Shown in pieces: positions 1-7,566 of a DNA stretch of 64,000 nucleotides (within the stretch, counting starts at the first letter, position 1; each line of letters begins with the position of its first letter). The DNA is from Nonomuraea typhae (GTDB taxonomy: Bacteria > Actinomycetota > Actinomycetes > Streptosporangiales > Streptosporangiaceae): NCBI RefSeq assembly GCF_009760925.1, contig NZ_VRLV01000004.1:622308-686307 (forward strand), given 5' to 3'. The notes beneath the pieces were generated by a model. That model searched no databases and was not told where the DNA came from. It saw only the letters and a list, made by a program, of their open reading frames with translations. The translations under genes and the position numbers were made by a program.

Positions 1-171
1 CACCGCGCCCGCGCCCGCCACGGCGGGCGCCCACGTCTCGGGGCGGGTCCAGTCGAAGAGCGTCTCACCGGAACGCGAGGCCGCGCGCACCTTGTGGCCC
101 TTCGCGCGCAACTGCGGGACAATCCTGCGACCGGTCTTGCCGGTCGCGCCAAGTACCAGGATCTCGTTCAT
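1..171 (-). CDS. NmrA-like NAD(P)-binding protein, N-terminal part (cut by window edge)
   Basis: Only the first 57 codons lie in the window; the gene continues past base 1. The protein opens with a beta strand and the dinucleotide-binding loop GATGKTGR at about residues 8-15. That loop is typical of atypical short-chain dehydrogenases of the NmrA/NAD(P)H-binding family, which include redox sensors and quinone or isoflavone reductases. The start is the ATG at 171; I see no clear Shine-Dalgarno site. It is transcribed away from the AraC regulator that begins at 260, and the 88-base gap holds an inverted repeat. By inference the AraC protein controls this gene. Substrate cannot be judged from the fragment. 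Confidence 0.8.
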   Translation of the reverse strand, partial: MNEILVLGATGKTGRRIVPQLRAKGHKVRAASRSGETLFDWTRPETWAPAVAGAGAV

Positions 172-226
172 GCGACCAGTCAATACGGACAGGTCAGTGC
201 GGGGCATCGGTGAGCGTCCGCGGTCC

Positions 227-250
227 ATAGGCGATCGTCTGCGCGCCTAT
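227..250. promoter_or_regulatory. Inverted repeat operator between the divergent NmrA and AraC genes
   Basis: ATAGGCG at 227-233 and its exact complement CGCCTAT at 244-250 form a dyad with a 10-base spacer. The right arm overlaps a TATCGT -10 candidate (248-253) placed 6 bases before the GTG of the AraC gene. That geometry fits an autoregulatory operator that could also control the divergent gene. The link to the AraC protein is inference. Confidence 0.5.
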
Positions 251-259
251 CGTGGGGGC

Positions 260-1126
260 GTGGACCTCTACGATGACCTGCTGCGTGGTGTGCGCGGCGA
301 CTCCGCGATCTTCGACCGTTCCGTTCTGGCGCCGCCGTGGGAGATGTCCTTCGCCGAGGGCTCCTCGCTCACCCTGTGCTCGCCGCTGCGAGGTACGGCC
401 CGCCTCACGCGTGGCGACGACACGCGGGTGATCCAGGTGGGGGAGACCGCGATCATGCGCGGCCCGGAGCCGTTCACGGCCGGCGGGGAGCCCGGCGGCG
501 ATGAGGAGACCGTGCTCCTGGTGGGCACCTACCGGTTGCGCGGCGAGCTGCCCCGGCGGCTGCTGTCGGTGTTGCCGCCCGCCCTGGTGGTGCCCGACCA
601 GCATGGCTGCGCCGCGATGCGGGACTTCCTGGAGGCACAGCTCACCGACGGCCGCCCCGGCCGCCAGATCGTGCTCGACCGCCTGCTCGACTGGCTGCTG
701 GTGTGCACGTTGCGCGACTGGTTCGACCTGGAGGACGGCAACCGGCCCGGGTGGTACCGCGCGCTCAGCGACGAGATCGCCGGACCGGTGCTGCGGGCCA
801 TGCACGCGGCGCCGGAGCAGGCGTGGACCCTGGCGTCGCTGGCCGCCGAGGCGGGGGTCTCGCGGACCACGCTGGCCAAGCACTTCACCGAGACGGTCGG
901 GCGGCCGCCGATGGCCTATTTGACCGACTGGCGGATGGCCCGGGCCGCCGACCTGCTGGCGGGGGCGCATGAGACGACGGTCGCGACGGTGGCGCGGCGG
1001 GTGGGGTACGCGGACGCCTTCGGGTTCAGCTCGGCGTTCAAGCGGGTGCTGGGGGTCAGTCCGAGCGAGTACCGGCGGCTGAACGCGGACCCGGTCGACG
1101 GCGAGGCCCGTTTGCTAGACAGGTAA
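260..1126 (+). CDS. AraC-family transcriptional regulator with N-terminal cupin
   Basis: A 288-residue regulator. Residues about 5-170 resemble the AraC cupin_6 ligand-binding fold, and about 185-278 form the two helix-turn-helix motifs. The first is WTLASLAAEAGVSRTTLAKH; the second contains VARRVGYADAFGFSSAFKR, followed by the family-typical GVSPSEYRR. I chose the GTG at 260 over an in-frame upstream start at 92 because residues before it are low-complexity and run through the divergent promoter. TATCGT sits 6 bases upstream of this GTG, suggesting a leaderless message. Divergence from an NmrA-like oxidoreductase gene is a common arrangement for this subfamily and suggests that gene is its target. 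Confidence 0.87.
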   Translation: MDLYDDLLRGVRGDSAIFDRSVLAPPWEMSFAEGSSLTLCSPLRGTARLTRGDDTRVIQVGETAIMRGPEPFTAGGEPGGDEETVLLVGTYRLRGELPRRLLSVLPPALVVPDQHGCAAMRDFLEAQLTDGRPGRQIVLDRLLDWLLVCTLRDWFDLEDGNRPGWYRALSDEIAGPVLRAMHAAPEQAWTLASLAAEAGVSRTTLAKHFTETVGRPPMAYLTDWRMARAADLLAGAHETTVATVARRVGYADAFGFSSAFKRVLGVSPSEYRRLNADPVDGEARLLDR

Positions 1127-1136
1127 TTAGCTAATT
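1125..1136. promoter_or_regulatory. Perfect 12-bp palindrome, probable ArsR operator
   Basis: AATTAGCTAATT is a perfect palindrome lying just upstream of a CATAAT -10 candidate (1139-1144), which is 6 bases before the ATG of the ArsR gene at 1151. It overlaps the stop codon of the AraC gene. AT-rich palindromes inside the promoter spacer are typical ArsR autoregulatory sites. Confidence 0.55.
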
Positions 1137-1150
1137 GCCATAATGCCTTC

Positions 1151-1453
1151 ATGCTCGAGGCGGATCTGGTCAAGGCGCTGGCCAACGACAACCGGCTGCA
1201 GATCCTGGAGTGGCTGCGCGACCCGGAGGCGCACTTCCCGCCGCAGCGCGACGGTGACCTGGTGCGTGACGGGGTGTGCTCGTTGTTCATCGCCGAGAAG
1301 CTCGGCGTGAGCCAGCCGACCTGCGGCGAGCATCTCAAGGTGCTCGGCCGGGCCGGGCTGCTGCGCAGCAAGAAGATCAAGCAGTGGGTGTTCTACCAGC
1401 GCGATGAGGAACGCATCGCCGCGGTCAAGGAGATGCTGAGTGGAGATTGGTGA
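1151..1453 (+). CDS. ArsR-family winged-helix repressor
   Basis: A 100-residue single-domain winged-helix protein. It begins with ALANDNRLQILEWL, the usual first helix of ArsR repressors. The recognition region SLFIAEKLGVSQPTCGEHLK and the beta wing KKIKQWVFYQRDEERI follow. No CxC metal-binding motif is present in the recognition helix, so metal sensing is not indicated; the single Cys in SQPTCGEH is common in non-metal ArsR proteins. The ATG at 1151 is preceded by CATAAT with 6 bases between, pointing to a leaderless transcript. The gene overlaps the YbaK-like gene by 14 bases, so the two should be co-translated and co-regulated. Confidence 0.88.
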   Translation: MLEADLVKALANDNRLQILEWLRDPEAHFPPQRDGDLVRDGVCSLFIAEKLGVSQPTCGEHLKVLGRAGLLRSKKIKQWVFYQRDEERIAAVKEMLSGDW

Positions 1454-1931
1454 CATCGACGTCTACGAGCGGCTGATCGGCGACCTGGACGCCGCGGGCG
1501 CGTGCTACCGGCTGATCGACCACGCGCCGGAAGGGCGGACCGAACTGGTCAGCGCCCTGCGCGGGCACGAGGTCGCGCACGCCGCCAAATGCCTGGTCGT
1601 CATGGTCAAGACCGGGAAGAAGCAGACCCGCTACGTCCTGGCCGTGGTGCCCGGCGACGCCCGCGTGGACCTGGAGGCGGTCAAGGCGCTGCTGGGCGGC
1701 ACCTACGCCGCCTTCGCCGCCAAGGACAAGGCCGAGGAACTGGCCGGCAGCGTGAGCGGCACGGTCCTGCCCTTCAGCTACCACCCCCGCCTGGAGCTGA
1801 TCGCCGATCCGGCGCTGCTCCGCTCTCCCGAGGTGTTCTTCAACGCCGCCCGGCTGGACCGCTCGATCGCCCTGGCCACCGACGACTACCGGCGCGTGGC
1901 GGCGCCCCGGATCGAACGCATCGCACCCTGA
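1440..1931 (+). CDS. YbaK/EbsC-family aminoacyl-tRNA editing protein
   Basis: A 163-residue stand-alone editing domain of the YbaK/ProX superfamily. These proteins hydrolyse mischarged aminoacyl-tRNAs such as Cys-tRNA(Pro) or Ala-tRNA(Pro) in trans. The conserved lysine falls in HAAKCLVVMV (K50), and the LAVVPGDARVDLEAVKALLG and GTVLPFSYH stretches match the family core. The GTG at 1440 overlaps the upstream ArsR gene by 14 bases, indicating translational coupling. Which aminoacyl-tRNA is edited cannot be assigned. The coupling with an ArsR repressor is uncommon for a housekeeping editing factor and suggests stress-responsive use. Confidence 0.82.
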   Translation: MEIGDIDVYERLIGDLDAAGACYRLIDHAPEGRTELVSALRGHEVAHAAKCLVVMVKTGKKQTRYVLAVVPGDARVDLEAVKALLGGTYAAFAAKDKAEELAGSVSGTVLPFSYHPRLELIADPALLRSPEVFFNAARLDRSIALATDDYRRVAAPRIERIAP

Positions 1932-1953
1932 ATCGTCGTCCTGACGGAACGGA

Positions 1954-1977
1954 ACGACGGCCGGGAACGGCCGTCGT
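1954..1977 (+). terminator. Strong hairpin after the ArsR-YbaK operon
   Basis: ACGACGGCCG (1954-1963) pairs perfectly with CGGCCGTCGT (1968-1977) across a GGAA tetraloop. The 10-bp GC-rich stem starts 23 bases after the YbaK stop. There is no U tract, as is usual for actinomycete terminators. Confidence 0.7.
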
Positions 1978-2058
1978 GCGGCGAGATCCTGCTCGGCCGC
2001 GTGGTGGGCCCGAGTAGGGTGATCAGCAGAAGGCGCATTCCGGGTGAAGGGGCGTTCC

Positions 2059-2277
2059 ATGACCGAGAGCGCAGAAGGCGGGCAGCCGCCGGAGTTCCCG
2101 CACTCGTCCGCGCGTGATGTCCACGAGTACCAGGTCGATCACATCCGGGACATCACAAGCGAGGGCAAGATCGTGCTGGGCGGTGGCGTGGACACCGCGT
2201 TCCGGGCGCTTTTCCCCACGACCTACGACCAGGTCGTCGAGCACCCGGACGACAGGAAGACCGGCGAGGACAAGTAG
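2059..2277 (+). CDS. Small conserved-type protein of unknown function
   Basis: A 72-residue acidic protein; I do not recognise a family. It has no signal peptide or membrane segment. The sequence alternates polar stretches with a short hydrophobic core (GKIVLGGGVDTAFRALFPTTY) and ends in charged residues. I chose the ATG at 2059 because GAAGGGG lies at the right distance upstream and a TAGGGT -10 candidate sits at 2015-2020. An in-frame GTG at 2044 would add five residues but would absorb the ribosome binding site. It stands alone after a strong terminator hairpin. Confidence 0.6.
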   Translation: MTESAEGGQPPEFPHSSARDVHEYQVDHIRDITSEGKIVLGGGVDTAFRALFPTTYDQVVEHPDDRKTGEDK

Positions 2278-2404
2278 CTCGGCAGCCGCCGGCGATCACC
2301 GTCCCTCCCTGGGTCAGGAGGGCCCTCTGGCAGGCGAAGGTCGCCGGCCGGGGGTACATCCCCGCCAGGGCGACCGCGGCGAGGGCGAGGCTCGGCCTTC
2401 TCAT
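2153..2404 (-). CDS. Possible second small secreted protein (doubtful)
   Basis: An ATG at 2404 overlaps the TGA of the upstream secreted-protein gene (ATGA). It opens a frame with a signal-peptide-like start: MRRP, then a run of Leu/Ala/Val, then a cysteine-containing segment. This would explain the otherwise empty stretch 2278-2400. Against it, the second half turns Arg/Pro-rich and lies antisense to the small gene at 2059-2277. If real, the true product may be truncated or frameshifted. I list it only because of the coupling and the plausible leader. Confidence 0.25.
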   Translation of the reverse strand: MRRPSLALAAVALAGMYPRPATFACQRALLTQGGTVIAGGCRATCPRRSSCRPGARRPGRRSWGKAPGTRCPRHRPARSCPRL

Positions 2405-2688
2405 GACGCCGGCTCGCGCCGGCAGCCGTCCGCTCCCAGGAAGCCGTTCCAGGAGAAGGCGCTCTGGCAGCGATAGGTGCCCGCGTTGGCGCCGAACCGG
2501 AGCGTGACCAGGACGTTGACGCCGCCCCAGCCGTCGCACGGGTTGGCCGAGATGTGCCCGCCGGTGACGGTGCCGCCGAAGCAGGTGTAGGACCCCGCGG
2601 CGGCGTGGGCGGCGCCGCCCACGGCCGGCGAGGTGACGAGGGCCGCCGCGGCCAGGGCCACGACGGTGGAGCGCCGGATGAGTGGCAC
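2401..2688 (-). CDS. Small secreted four-cysteine protein
   Basis: A 95-residue exported protein. The N-terminus has a basic n-region (PLIRRS), a hydrophobic core (VVALAAAALVTSPAVGG) and a cleavage site around AAHA-AAG. The mature part, about 65 residues, is rich in Gly, Thr and aromatic residues. It has four cysteines (YTCFGG, NPCDGW, YRCQSA, DGCRRE), probably forming two disulfides. I chose GTG at 2688 because AAGGAGG lies 7 bases upstream; two ATGs at 2718 and 2709 lie at or before that ribosome binding site. No family recognised. Actinomycetes secrete many such small beta-rich proteins, but no function should be assumed. Confidence 0.75.
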   Translation of the reverse strand: MPLIRRSTVVALAAAALVTSPAVGGAAHAAAGSYTCFGGTVTGGHISANPCDGWGGVNVLVTLRFGANAGTYRCQSAFSWNGFLGADGCRREPAS

Positions 2689-2793
2689 GGTGTTCCCTCC
2701 TTGGCGCATGCTGAGCATTTCGCACCAAACGCTAGGAATGTCGCTAGACGCCGCCCAGAGGCACCCGTCACCAGTCGATGTGGATTCCTCACA

Positions 2794-5424
2794 TCAGGCG
2801 GAGATCACCTCGCGCAGCCGCCGGGCCTCGTGGAGCACCAGGCTCGATCCCTTGCGCGCGGCCAGCTCCGCCAGCCCCGGCAACTCGGCCCGGGCCCCCG
2901 CCTGCGCGGCTGCCCGCACGGCGACCTTGAGCAGCTCGCCCAGCCCCGCCCTGACCTTCTCGCCCGGCCCGGGCAGCAGCAGCGGCAGCGCCCGAGCCAG
3001 GGCGGCCCACACCTCGGCGTGCGCCCCGGCCGCCGTGACCTCGTCCAGGACGCCGGTGACCCGGTTGAGCTTGACCTGCTCGCCGCGGACCAGGCGGGCC
3101 ACGGCAAGGCCCAGGTCGCCGGCGGGCAGTTCCCCGTGCGCGGCCAGCGTGATGATCGCGTCGGCGGCCTTGGCCCGCTCGGCGGCCCGGTCGTGGCCCA
3201 TGCCGATGACGATCGCGCTCGCCGTCGCGAGGCCCGCCGGGCCGTCGCCGTGCGCCAGCGCGGCCACGACCGCCACCTGGCCGTCGCTGCCGGTCATGAA
3301 CCACGGCAGGCACTCCAGGACCTGCGCGGCCGCCGCCTCCCGGTGGGAGGGCATGATCGGCGGCCACCACACCATGTCCCGGGAGTAGGCGGGATAGCCG
3401 GTCTTGGGCATTAGCGTCCACACCACGGCCACCTGCTCGGGCACGCCCTCCGGCGGCACGAGCCGGGCGTGCGCCTCCTCCAGGGACTCGTGGTAGTACG
3501 CCGGGCGGGCGTGTTTCTCCATGGCCCAGGTCACGACGGGATCGGGCAGCCCGCCGGCCCGCAGCACCTCCGCCAGCCGCCGGCCCGCCCGGGACGGCAG
3601 CTTCTCCGCCCGCGCGACCGGCTCAGGCTCGATCAGGCGCGGCAGCCGCAGCAGCGCCTGCGCGAAGTCGTGCGCCGGCGGCTCGGCCTCGCCGAGGAGT
3701 TCCATGCGCGCGACCAGGGTGGCGGCGTCGACGTGCCCGGTGGCCGAGGTCGGCGTGGCCAGCAGCACGGGGATCGTCTCACCGCGCTCGAGCAGGGACA
3801 CGACCTCGAGAAAGCGCCGCCGGACGAAGCGCTGCGGCGCCGGGTCGGTGTCCGGCCCGCGGTGCTCGCCGCACGCCGCGGTCAGCGCGCGGCTGTCGGC
3901 GGGCGAGACCACGGCCAGCGCACAGCGCTCCAGCAGGAAGCGGATGTCCTCGCCGTACCAGGACGCGTACGCGCCGGCGTCGAACGGATGTTGCCAGTTC
4001 GACTCCCACCACGGCTGCAGCCCGGCCACGACGGCGTCGCGGTCGTGACAGGTCAGGGTGACCAGGGCGGCGAGGATGCGCTCGAAGCGCGCCGGGCTCT
4101 CCGGCCAGAGCGGCCTGCCCAGCTCGGCGGCCAGCTCCGCCACCGAGGCGATGGGCGGGTCCGGGGCGGGCAGCGGCCTGGCCGTCAGCGTGGGGGCGGC
4201 CCCGGCGTCCTCCGTGATCTCCTCCACCGCGCCGAACCCGGCGGCCAGCCGTACGCGCAGGTCGGCGGGGAGCCGCGCGGCCGCCTCACGGACCGCGTCC
4301 CGGTCCTGCGCGGAGGCGTGCGGAGCGAGCTTGACCGCGGCCCGGACGGCACGCTCGCGCAGGCTGGGGGTGTCCACGAGGAACACCGCCGCCAGCGCGC
4401 CCACCGCGCGGCCGCCCCTGGGCGGCGGGGCGGCGGCGATCCACTTCACCGCGGCCGTCATGTACTTCTTCTCCGGCCGGTACGCCAGCGCCTCGGCCGC
4501 CTCGGCGAACAACTCGTCGGCCAGCGCCCCCTCGGACTCGGCCCGCCGCAGCTCCTCCACCGCGAGCTGGACGACAGGGGAGGACGCCGACGGCAGCATC
4601 CGCACGAGGTCGGCCACCGGGATCTCGGCCACCCGCGGCGCCAGCTCCCGCCACAGCGCGACGAAGGGCCCGGCCTCACCCGCCACGACCCCGGTCAGGA
4701 ACCGGCTCACGCACCCGTCGAGCAGCGCCTGGCGCGGCACCCGGCCCGTCGCGGACAGCGCGGCCAGTTCGCCGACGATGGTGGGGCCGTCGGACCAGAG
4801 CCGGTTCGACTCCAGCACCTCCGCCACGCCCTGCGCCTGGAACAGCCGCGGCAGCATGTGATCGAGCAGCCGGTCGTCGCCCAGCGCCGGCGCTTCGCGC
4901 CGCATCCGCTGCCGGTAGGCCAGCCGTGCCACCCACCCGGCCACGAACGCGTCGTTCTCCGGCGGCTCGGCCCCGGTCTCGGCCACCAATGCCGCGGCCA
5001 GCTCCCAGTTGCCCCGCGCCTGCATGCGCCACCACAGCGGCCCGGTGCCCGGCCGCAGCCGCCGCACCAGCCGGACGGCCAGGTCGCGGCGCCACGTCTC
5101 GGGCCGGCGGGCCAGCACCGCCAGGACGTGGCCGGTGTCGTCGCCCGTCTCCACCCACGCCAGCTCCCGCCGGTAGAGCCAGGCGGCCACCTGCTCCGCC
5201 CCGCCGAAACAGGCCGCCCCGGCCAGGCGGTAGCGGGTGACGACCCGCCCTCCGTCGGCCCCGGCGCGCGTACGCTCGGCCAGGTGAGCGGGCAACAGCC
5301 GGGCCAGCGCGCGCCGGTCGTCGTCGCCGAGGCCGTTCAGGGCCGTCACGAGGCTCGCGACGGATCCGTTCTCGATCCGCCCGAGCACGTACTGCACGGC
5401 CGGGCCCACCGTGTTCTCGATCAC
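2794..5424 (-). CDS. Large helical protein of unknown function (876 aa)
   Basis: A long, Ala/Leu/Arg-rich protein built of helical hairpins such as LRERAVRAAVKLAPHAS and VAALAHGDGPAGLATASAIV, suggesting an alpha-solenoid (HEAT-like) scaffold. It has no signal peptide, membrane helix or nucleotide-binding loop. It vaguely resembles actinobacterial DUF6493-type proteins, but that is recollection rather than a search. I chose the GTG at 5424 because a TAGGCT -10 box (5432-5437, reverse strand) lies 7 bases upstream, fitting a leaderless message. An alternative TTG at 5454 would place that box inside the gene. It is monocistronic. The opposite strand also stays open for most of its length, but that frame is compositionally nonsensical. 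Confidence 0.75.
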   Translation of the reverse strand: MIENTVGPAVQYVLGRIENGSVASLVTALNGLGDDDRRALARLLPAHLAERTRAGADGGRVVTRYRLAGAACFGGAEQVAAWLYRRELAWVETGDDTGHVLAVLARRPETWRRDLAVRLVRRLRPGTGPLWWRMQARGNWELAAALVAETGAEPPENDAFVAGWVARLAYRQRMRREAPALGDDRLLDHMLPRLFQAQGVAEVLESNRLWSDGPTIVGELAALSATGRVPRQALLDGCVSRFLTGVVAGEAGPFVALWRELAPRVAEIPVADLVRMLPSASSPVVQLAVEELRRAESEGALADELFAEAAEALAYRPEKKYMTAAVKWIAAAPPPRGGRAVGALAAVFLVDTPSLRERAVRAAVKLAPHASAQDRDAVREAAARLPADLRVRLAAGFGAVEEITEDAGAAPTLTARPLPAPDPPIASVAELAAELGRPLWPESPARFERILAALVTLTCHDRDAVVAGLQPWWESNWQHPFDAGAYASWYGEDIRFLLERCALAVVSPADSRALTAACGEHRGPDTDPAPQRFVRRRFLEVVSLLERGETIPVLLATPTSATGHVDAATLVARMELLGEAEPPAHDFAQALLRLPRLIEPEPVARAEKLPSRAGRRLAEVLRAGGLPDPVVTWAMEKHARPAYYHESLEEAHARLVPPEGVPEQVAVVWTLMPKTGYPAYSRDMVWWPPIMPSHREAAAAQVLECLPWFMTGSDGQVAVVAALAHGDGPAGLATASAIVIGMGHDRAAERAKAADAIITLAAHGELPAGDLGLAVARLVRGEQVKLNRVTGVLDEVTAAGAHAEVWAALARALPLLLPGPGEKVRAGLGELLKVAVRAAAQAGARAELPGLAELAARKGSSLVLHEARRLREVISA

Positions 5425-5514
5425 GGCCGGCAGCCTAGTGATCGCCACCGACAACCCGGTGAGCCGTCCGTGCGCGGATGTACGGCGGGCCCCGCAGTCT
5501 GGATCAGGCGGCGG

Positions 5515-6141
5515 TTACCAGTTGTCCGTCTCCGGGCCCATCACGCCGTACTCCAGCGCGCCGTCCCGCACATAGGTGCAGGTGATGACACCCCTGGCGG
5601 ATGTGGTGGTGCCGGTCAGCTTGAGCCCGGCGGGCATGGTGCCGTCCGCGAACAGCCGCTTGCCGGATCCGATCAGCACGGGGAACACCAGCACGTGGAA
5701 CTCGTCGACGAGGTCGTGGGCGAGCAGCGTCTGCACCAGGCGGGCGCTGCCGTGCACCTGGATCTCACCGCCCTCGCCCCGCTTGAGCTCGCCGACCGCC
5801 GCGGCGACGTCGCCGGTGAGCAGGCTCGCGTTCTGCCAGGCCACGGAGTCCAGCGTCCGCGACGCGACGTACTTCGGCAGGCCGTTCATCCGATCCCCGA
5901 TCGGGTCGCCGGCCTTGGCCAGCGGCCAGGTGGCCGCGAAGATGTCGTACGTCCTGCGGCCGAGCAGCAGTGCCCCGGCTCGTCCGGTCAGCTCGGCCAT
6001 CGCCGCGATGAGGGGCTCGTCGAAGTACCGCACGCCCCAGCCGCTGTGCTGGAATCCGCCGTCGTCCTCCTCCTCGCCGCCGCCCGGCGCCTGCACGACG
6101 CCGTCCAGTGACATGAACGCCGTCACCATGAGCTTGCGCAT
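5515..6141 (-). CDS. RibD_C/dihydrofolate-reductase-like protein
   Basis: A 208-residue member of the RibD C-terminal/DHFR-like superfamily, NADPH-binding reductases of mostly unknown substrate. The N-terminus MRKLMVTAFMSLDGVVQAPG is the family signature. ALLLGRRTYDIFAATWP and the later EIQVHGSARLVQTLLAHDLVDEFHVLVFPVLIGSGKRLF block are also diagnostic. The start is the ATG at 6141, preceded by GAAGGAAG. It is divergent from the KAP NTPase gene across a 174-base gap and has no operon partner. Members of this family often occur as stand-alone genes in actinomycetes; a role in folate metabolism should not be assumed. Confidence 0.88.
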   Translation of the reverse strand: MRKLMVTAFMSLDGVVQAPGGGEEEDDGGFQHSGWGVRYFDEPLIAAMAELTGRAGALLLGRRTYDIFAATWPLAKAGDPIGDRMNGLPKYVASRTLDSVAWQNASLLTGDVAAAVGELKRGEGGEIQVHGSARLVQTLLAHDLVDEFHVLVFPVLIGSGKRLFADGTMPAGLKLTGTTTSARGVITCTYVRDGALEYGVMGPETDNW

Positions 6142-6315
6142 GCCCGTTTCCTTCCTTCACGGGCCGCCGGGATCGGCGCCCCTTTACCGACCACGACAAT
6201 CCCGGCCGCCCCGAATCGACACCCGCGCGGCACGAGATTGGCCGAAGTCGCGGCCCGGGCGGATCCGAGGCTGGATAATCCCCGTGACAGGGCGGGCTCT
6301 GCGAAAGGCGCCGGC

Positions 6316-7563
6316 GTGAAGAGCGATTTCCTCGTGCTGTCGGACGCGCCCGTGAGCCTCCTCGGCGACCGGCTGGACTTCACCCGCTACGCCGACGCGC
6401 TCGCGGAGGTCATCACCGACGCGGCCACCGAGACCCCGTTCACCATCGGCGTGTTCGGCCCGTGGGGGAGCGGCAAGTCGAGCCTGCTGCGGATGCTCGA
6501 CCAGCGGCTGGCCGAGGACCACGCCGAGCGGGTGGTCCGCGTGCACTTCAACCCGTGGGTCCACCGCCGGGAGCCGAACATGCTCCTGCCGCTCCTGCAC
6601 ACGCTGCACGACGCGCTGGCCGAGGATCGGGGCAACCGCTTTCGCGAGGTCGCCGGCAAGCTCGGTTACGTGATCGCCAACCTGACCTCCGACGCGCTGC
6701 TCAAGAGGCTCTCGGGCGGAGCCGTGACCATGGACAGGATCGGCGAGCTGGCCGAGCGCTACGCCGAGCAGCGCGGCAAGGTCGAGAGCGAGATGCGCAA
6801 TCTCCGGCGGACGCTGCAGGAGCAGGCCGACGACGTCGCCGCGAAGGGGGCGCGGCTGCTGATTCTCGTCGACGACCTCGACCGCTGCGAGCCGCACGAG
6901 ATCATCGACCTGCTCGAGTCGGTGAAGCTCTTCCTCGACCTGCGTCACGTCCTCGTCGTCATCGCGGTCGCGAAGAACGTGGTCGATCGCGGGGTCGCGG
7001 TCAAGTACAAGGACTTCGGTTTCGGTCCCGACAAGGTCGTCGAGATCGGCGACGAGTACCTCGACAAGATGATCCAGTTACCGCTCTACCTTCCCCCGCT
7101 CGACGCCGGCGGATACCTGTCCGGGCTGGGCCTCACCGGTGAGCTCGCCGCGCACGCCGGCCTGCTGCGCGCGATCGTGGCGCCCAATCCGCGCCGGATC
7201 AAGCGGGTGCTGAACACGTGCTCGATCCTGCGGACGGTGACCAGGAGCGGCGACCCCGACCTGCGCCTCGACGTCCTGATCAGGCTGGTGGTCCTGCGCG
7301 TGCAGAGCCCCGAGCTCTACGCGGCGATCGCCGTCCGGCCGGGGCTGGCCGCGGCTCTCGAGGCCATGTACGGCGGGCGCCTGCGGCTCGGCCACCCCGA
7401 CCGGCTCATCGAGATCTACGGCCAGGTCGAGGCCGAGGCGATGAAGACGGCGGTGCAGAAGTTCTACCGATCGCAGGGATATCTGAGCGCCGTCTTCTCG
7501 GGCACCGTGTTCACCGAGGTGCAGGATGATGTGTCGCGTTACATCATGATGCTCGGTAGCTAG
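6316..7563 (+). CDS. KAP-family P-loop NTPase, first gene of a three-gene STAND operon
   Basis: A 415-residue KAP P-loop NTPase. The Walker A is GPWGSGKS at residues 48-55, the Walker B is LLILVDDLDRC at 181-191, and the KAP hallmark FNPWVHRREPN lies between them. Unlike many KAP ATPases it shows no convincing membrane helices in the Walker A-B insert, which is a charged helix instead (ERYAEQRGKVESEMRNLRR). The start is the GTG at 6316, with AAAGG upstream and a GATAAT -10-like box at 6274-6279. The partner gene starts 3 bases after the stop. KAP NTPases are known from phage exclusion (PifA) and other conflict systems, and this context supports a sensing or effector-assembly role. Confidence 0.88.
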   Translation: MKSDFLVLSDAPVSLLGDRLDFTRYADALAEVITDAATETPFTIGVFGPWGSGKSSLLRMLDQRLAEDHAERVVRVHFNPWVHRREPNMLLPLLHTLHDALAEDRGNRFREVAGKLGYVIANLTSDALLKRLSGGAVTMDRIGELAERYAEQRGKVESEMRNLRRTLQEQADDVAAKGARLLILVDDLDRCEPHEIIDLLESVKLFLDLRHVLVVIAVAKNVVDRGVAVKYKDFGFGPDKVVEIGDEYLDKMIQLPLYLPPLDAGGYLSGLGLTGELAAHAGLLRAIVAPNPRRIKRVLNTCSILRTVTRSGDPDLRLDVLIRLVVLRVQSPELYAAIAVRPGLAAALEAMYGGRLRLGHPDRLIEIYGQVEAEAMKTAVQKFYRSQGYLSAVFSGTVFTEVQDDVSRYIMMLGS

Positions 7564-7566
7564 CGG

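Noticed and set aside
92..259. Upstream extension of the AraC gene to an in-frame start at 92
   Set aside because: It overlaps the divergent gene and the dyad operator, and the residues are low-complexity.
2303..2325. CCCTCC/GGAGGG hairpin considered as a terminator
   Set aside because: Short stem, no supporting context; may be chance.
3469..6111. Long open frame on the plus strand opposite the 876-residue gene
   Set aside because: It is Arg/Gly/Pro/Gln-rich with no domain, runs through the next gene, and mirrors the GC-rich codons of the minus-strand gene.
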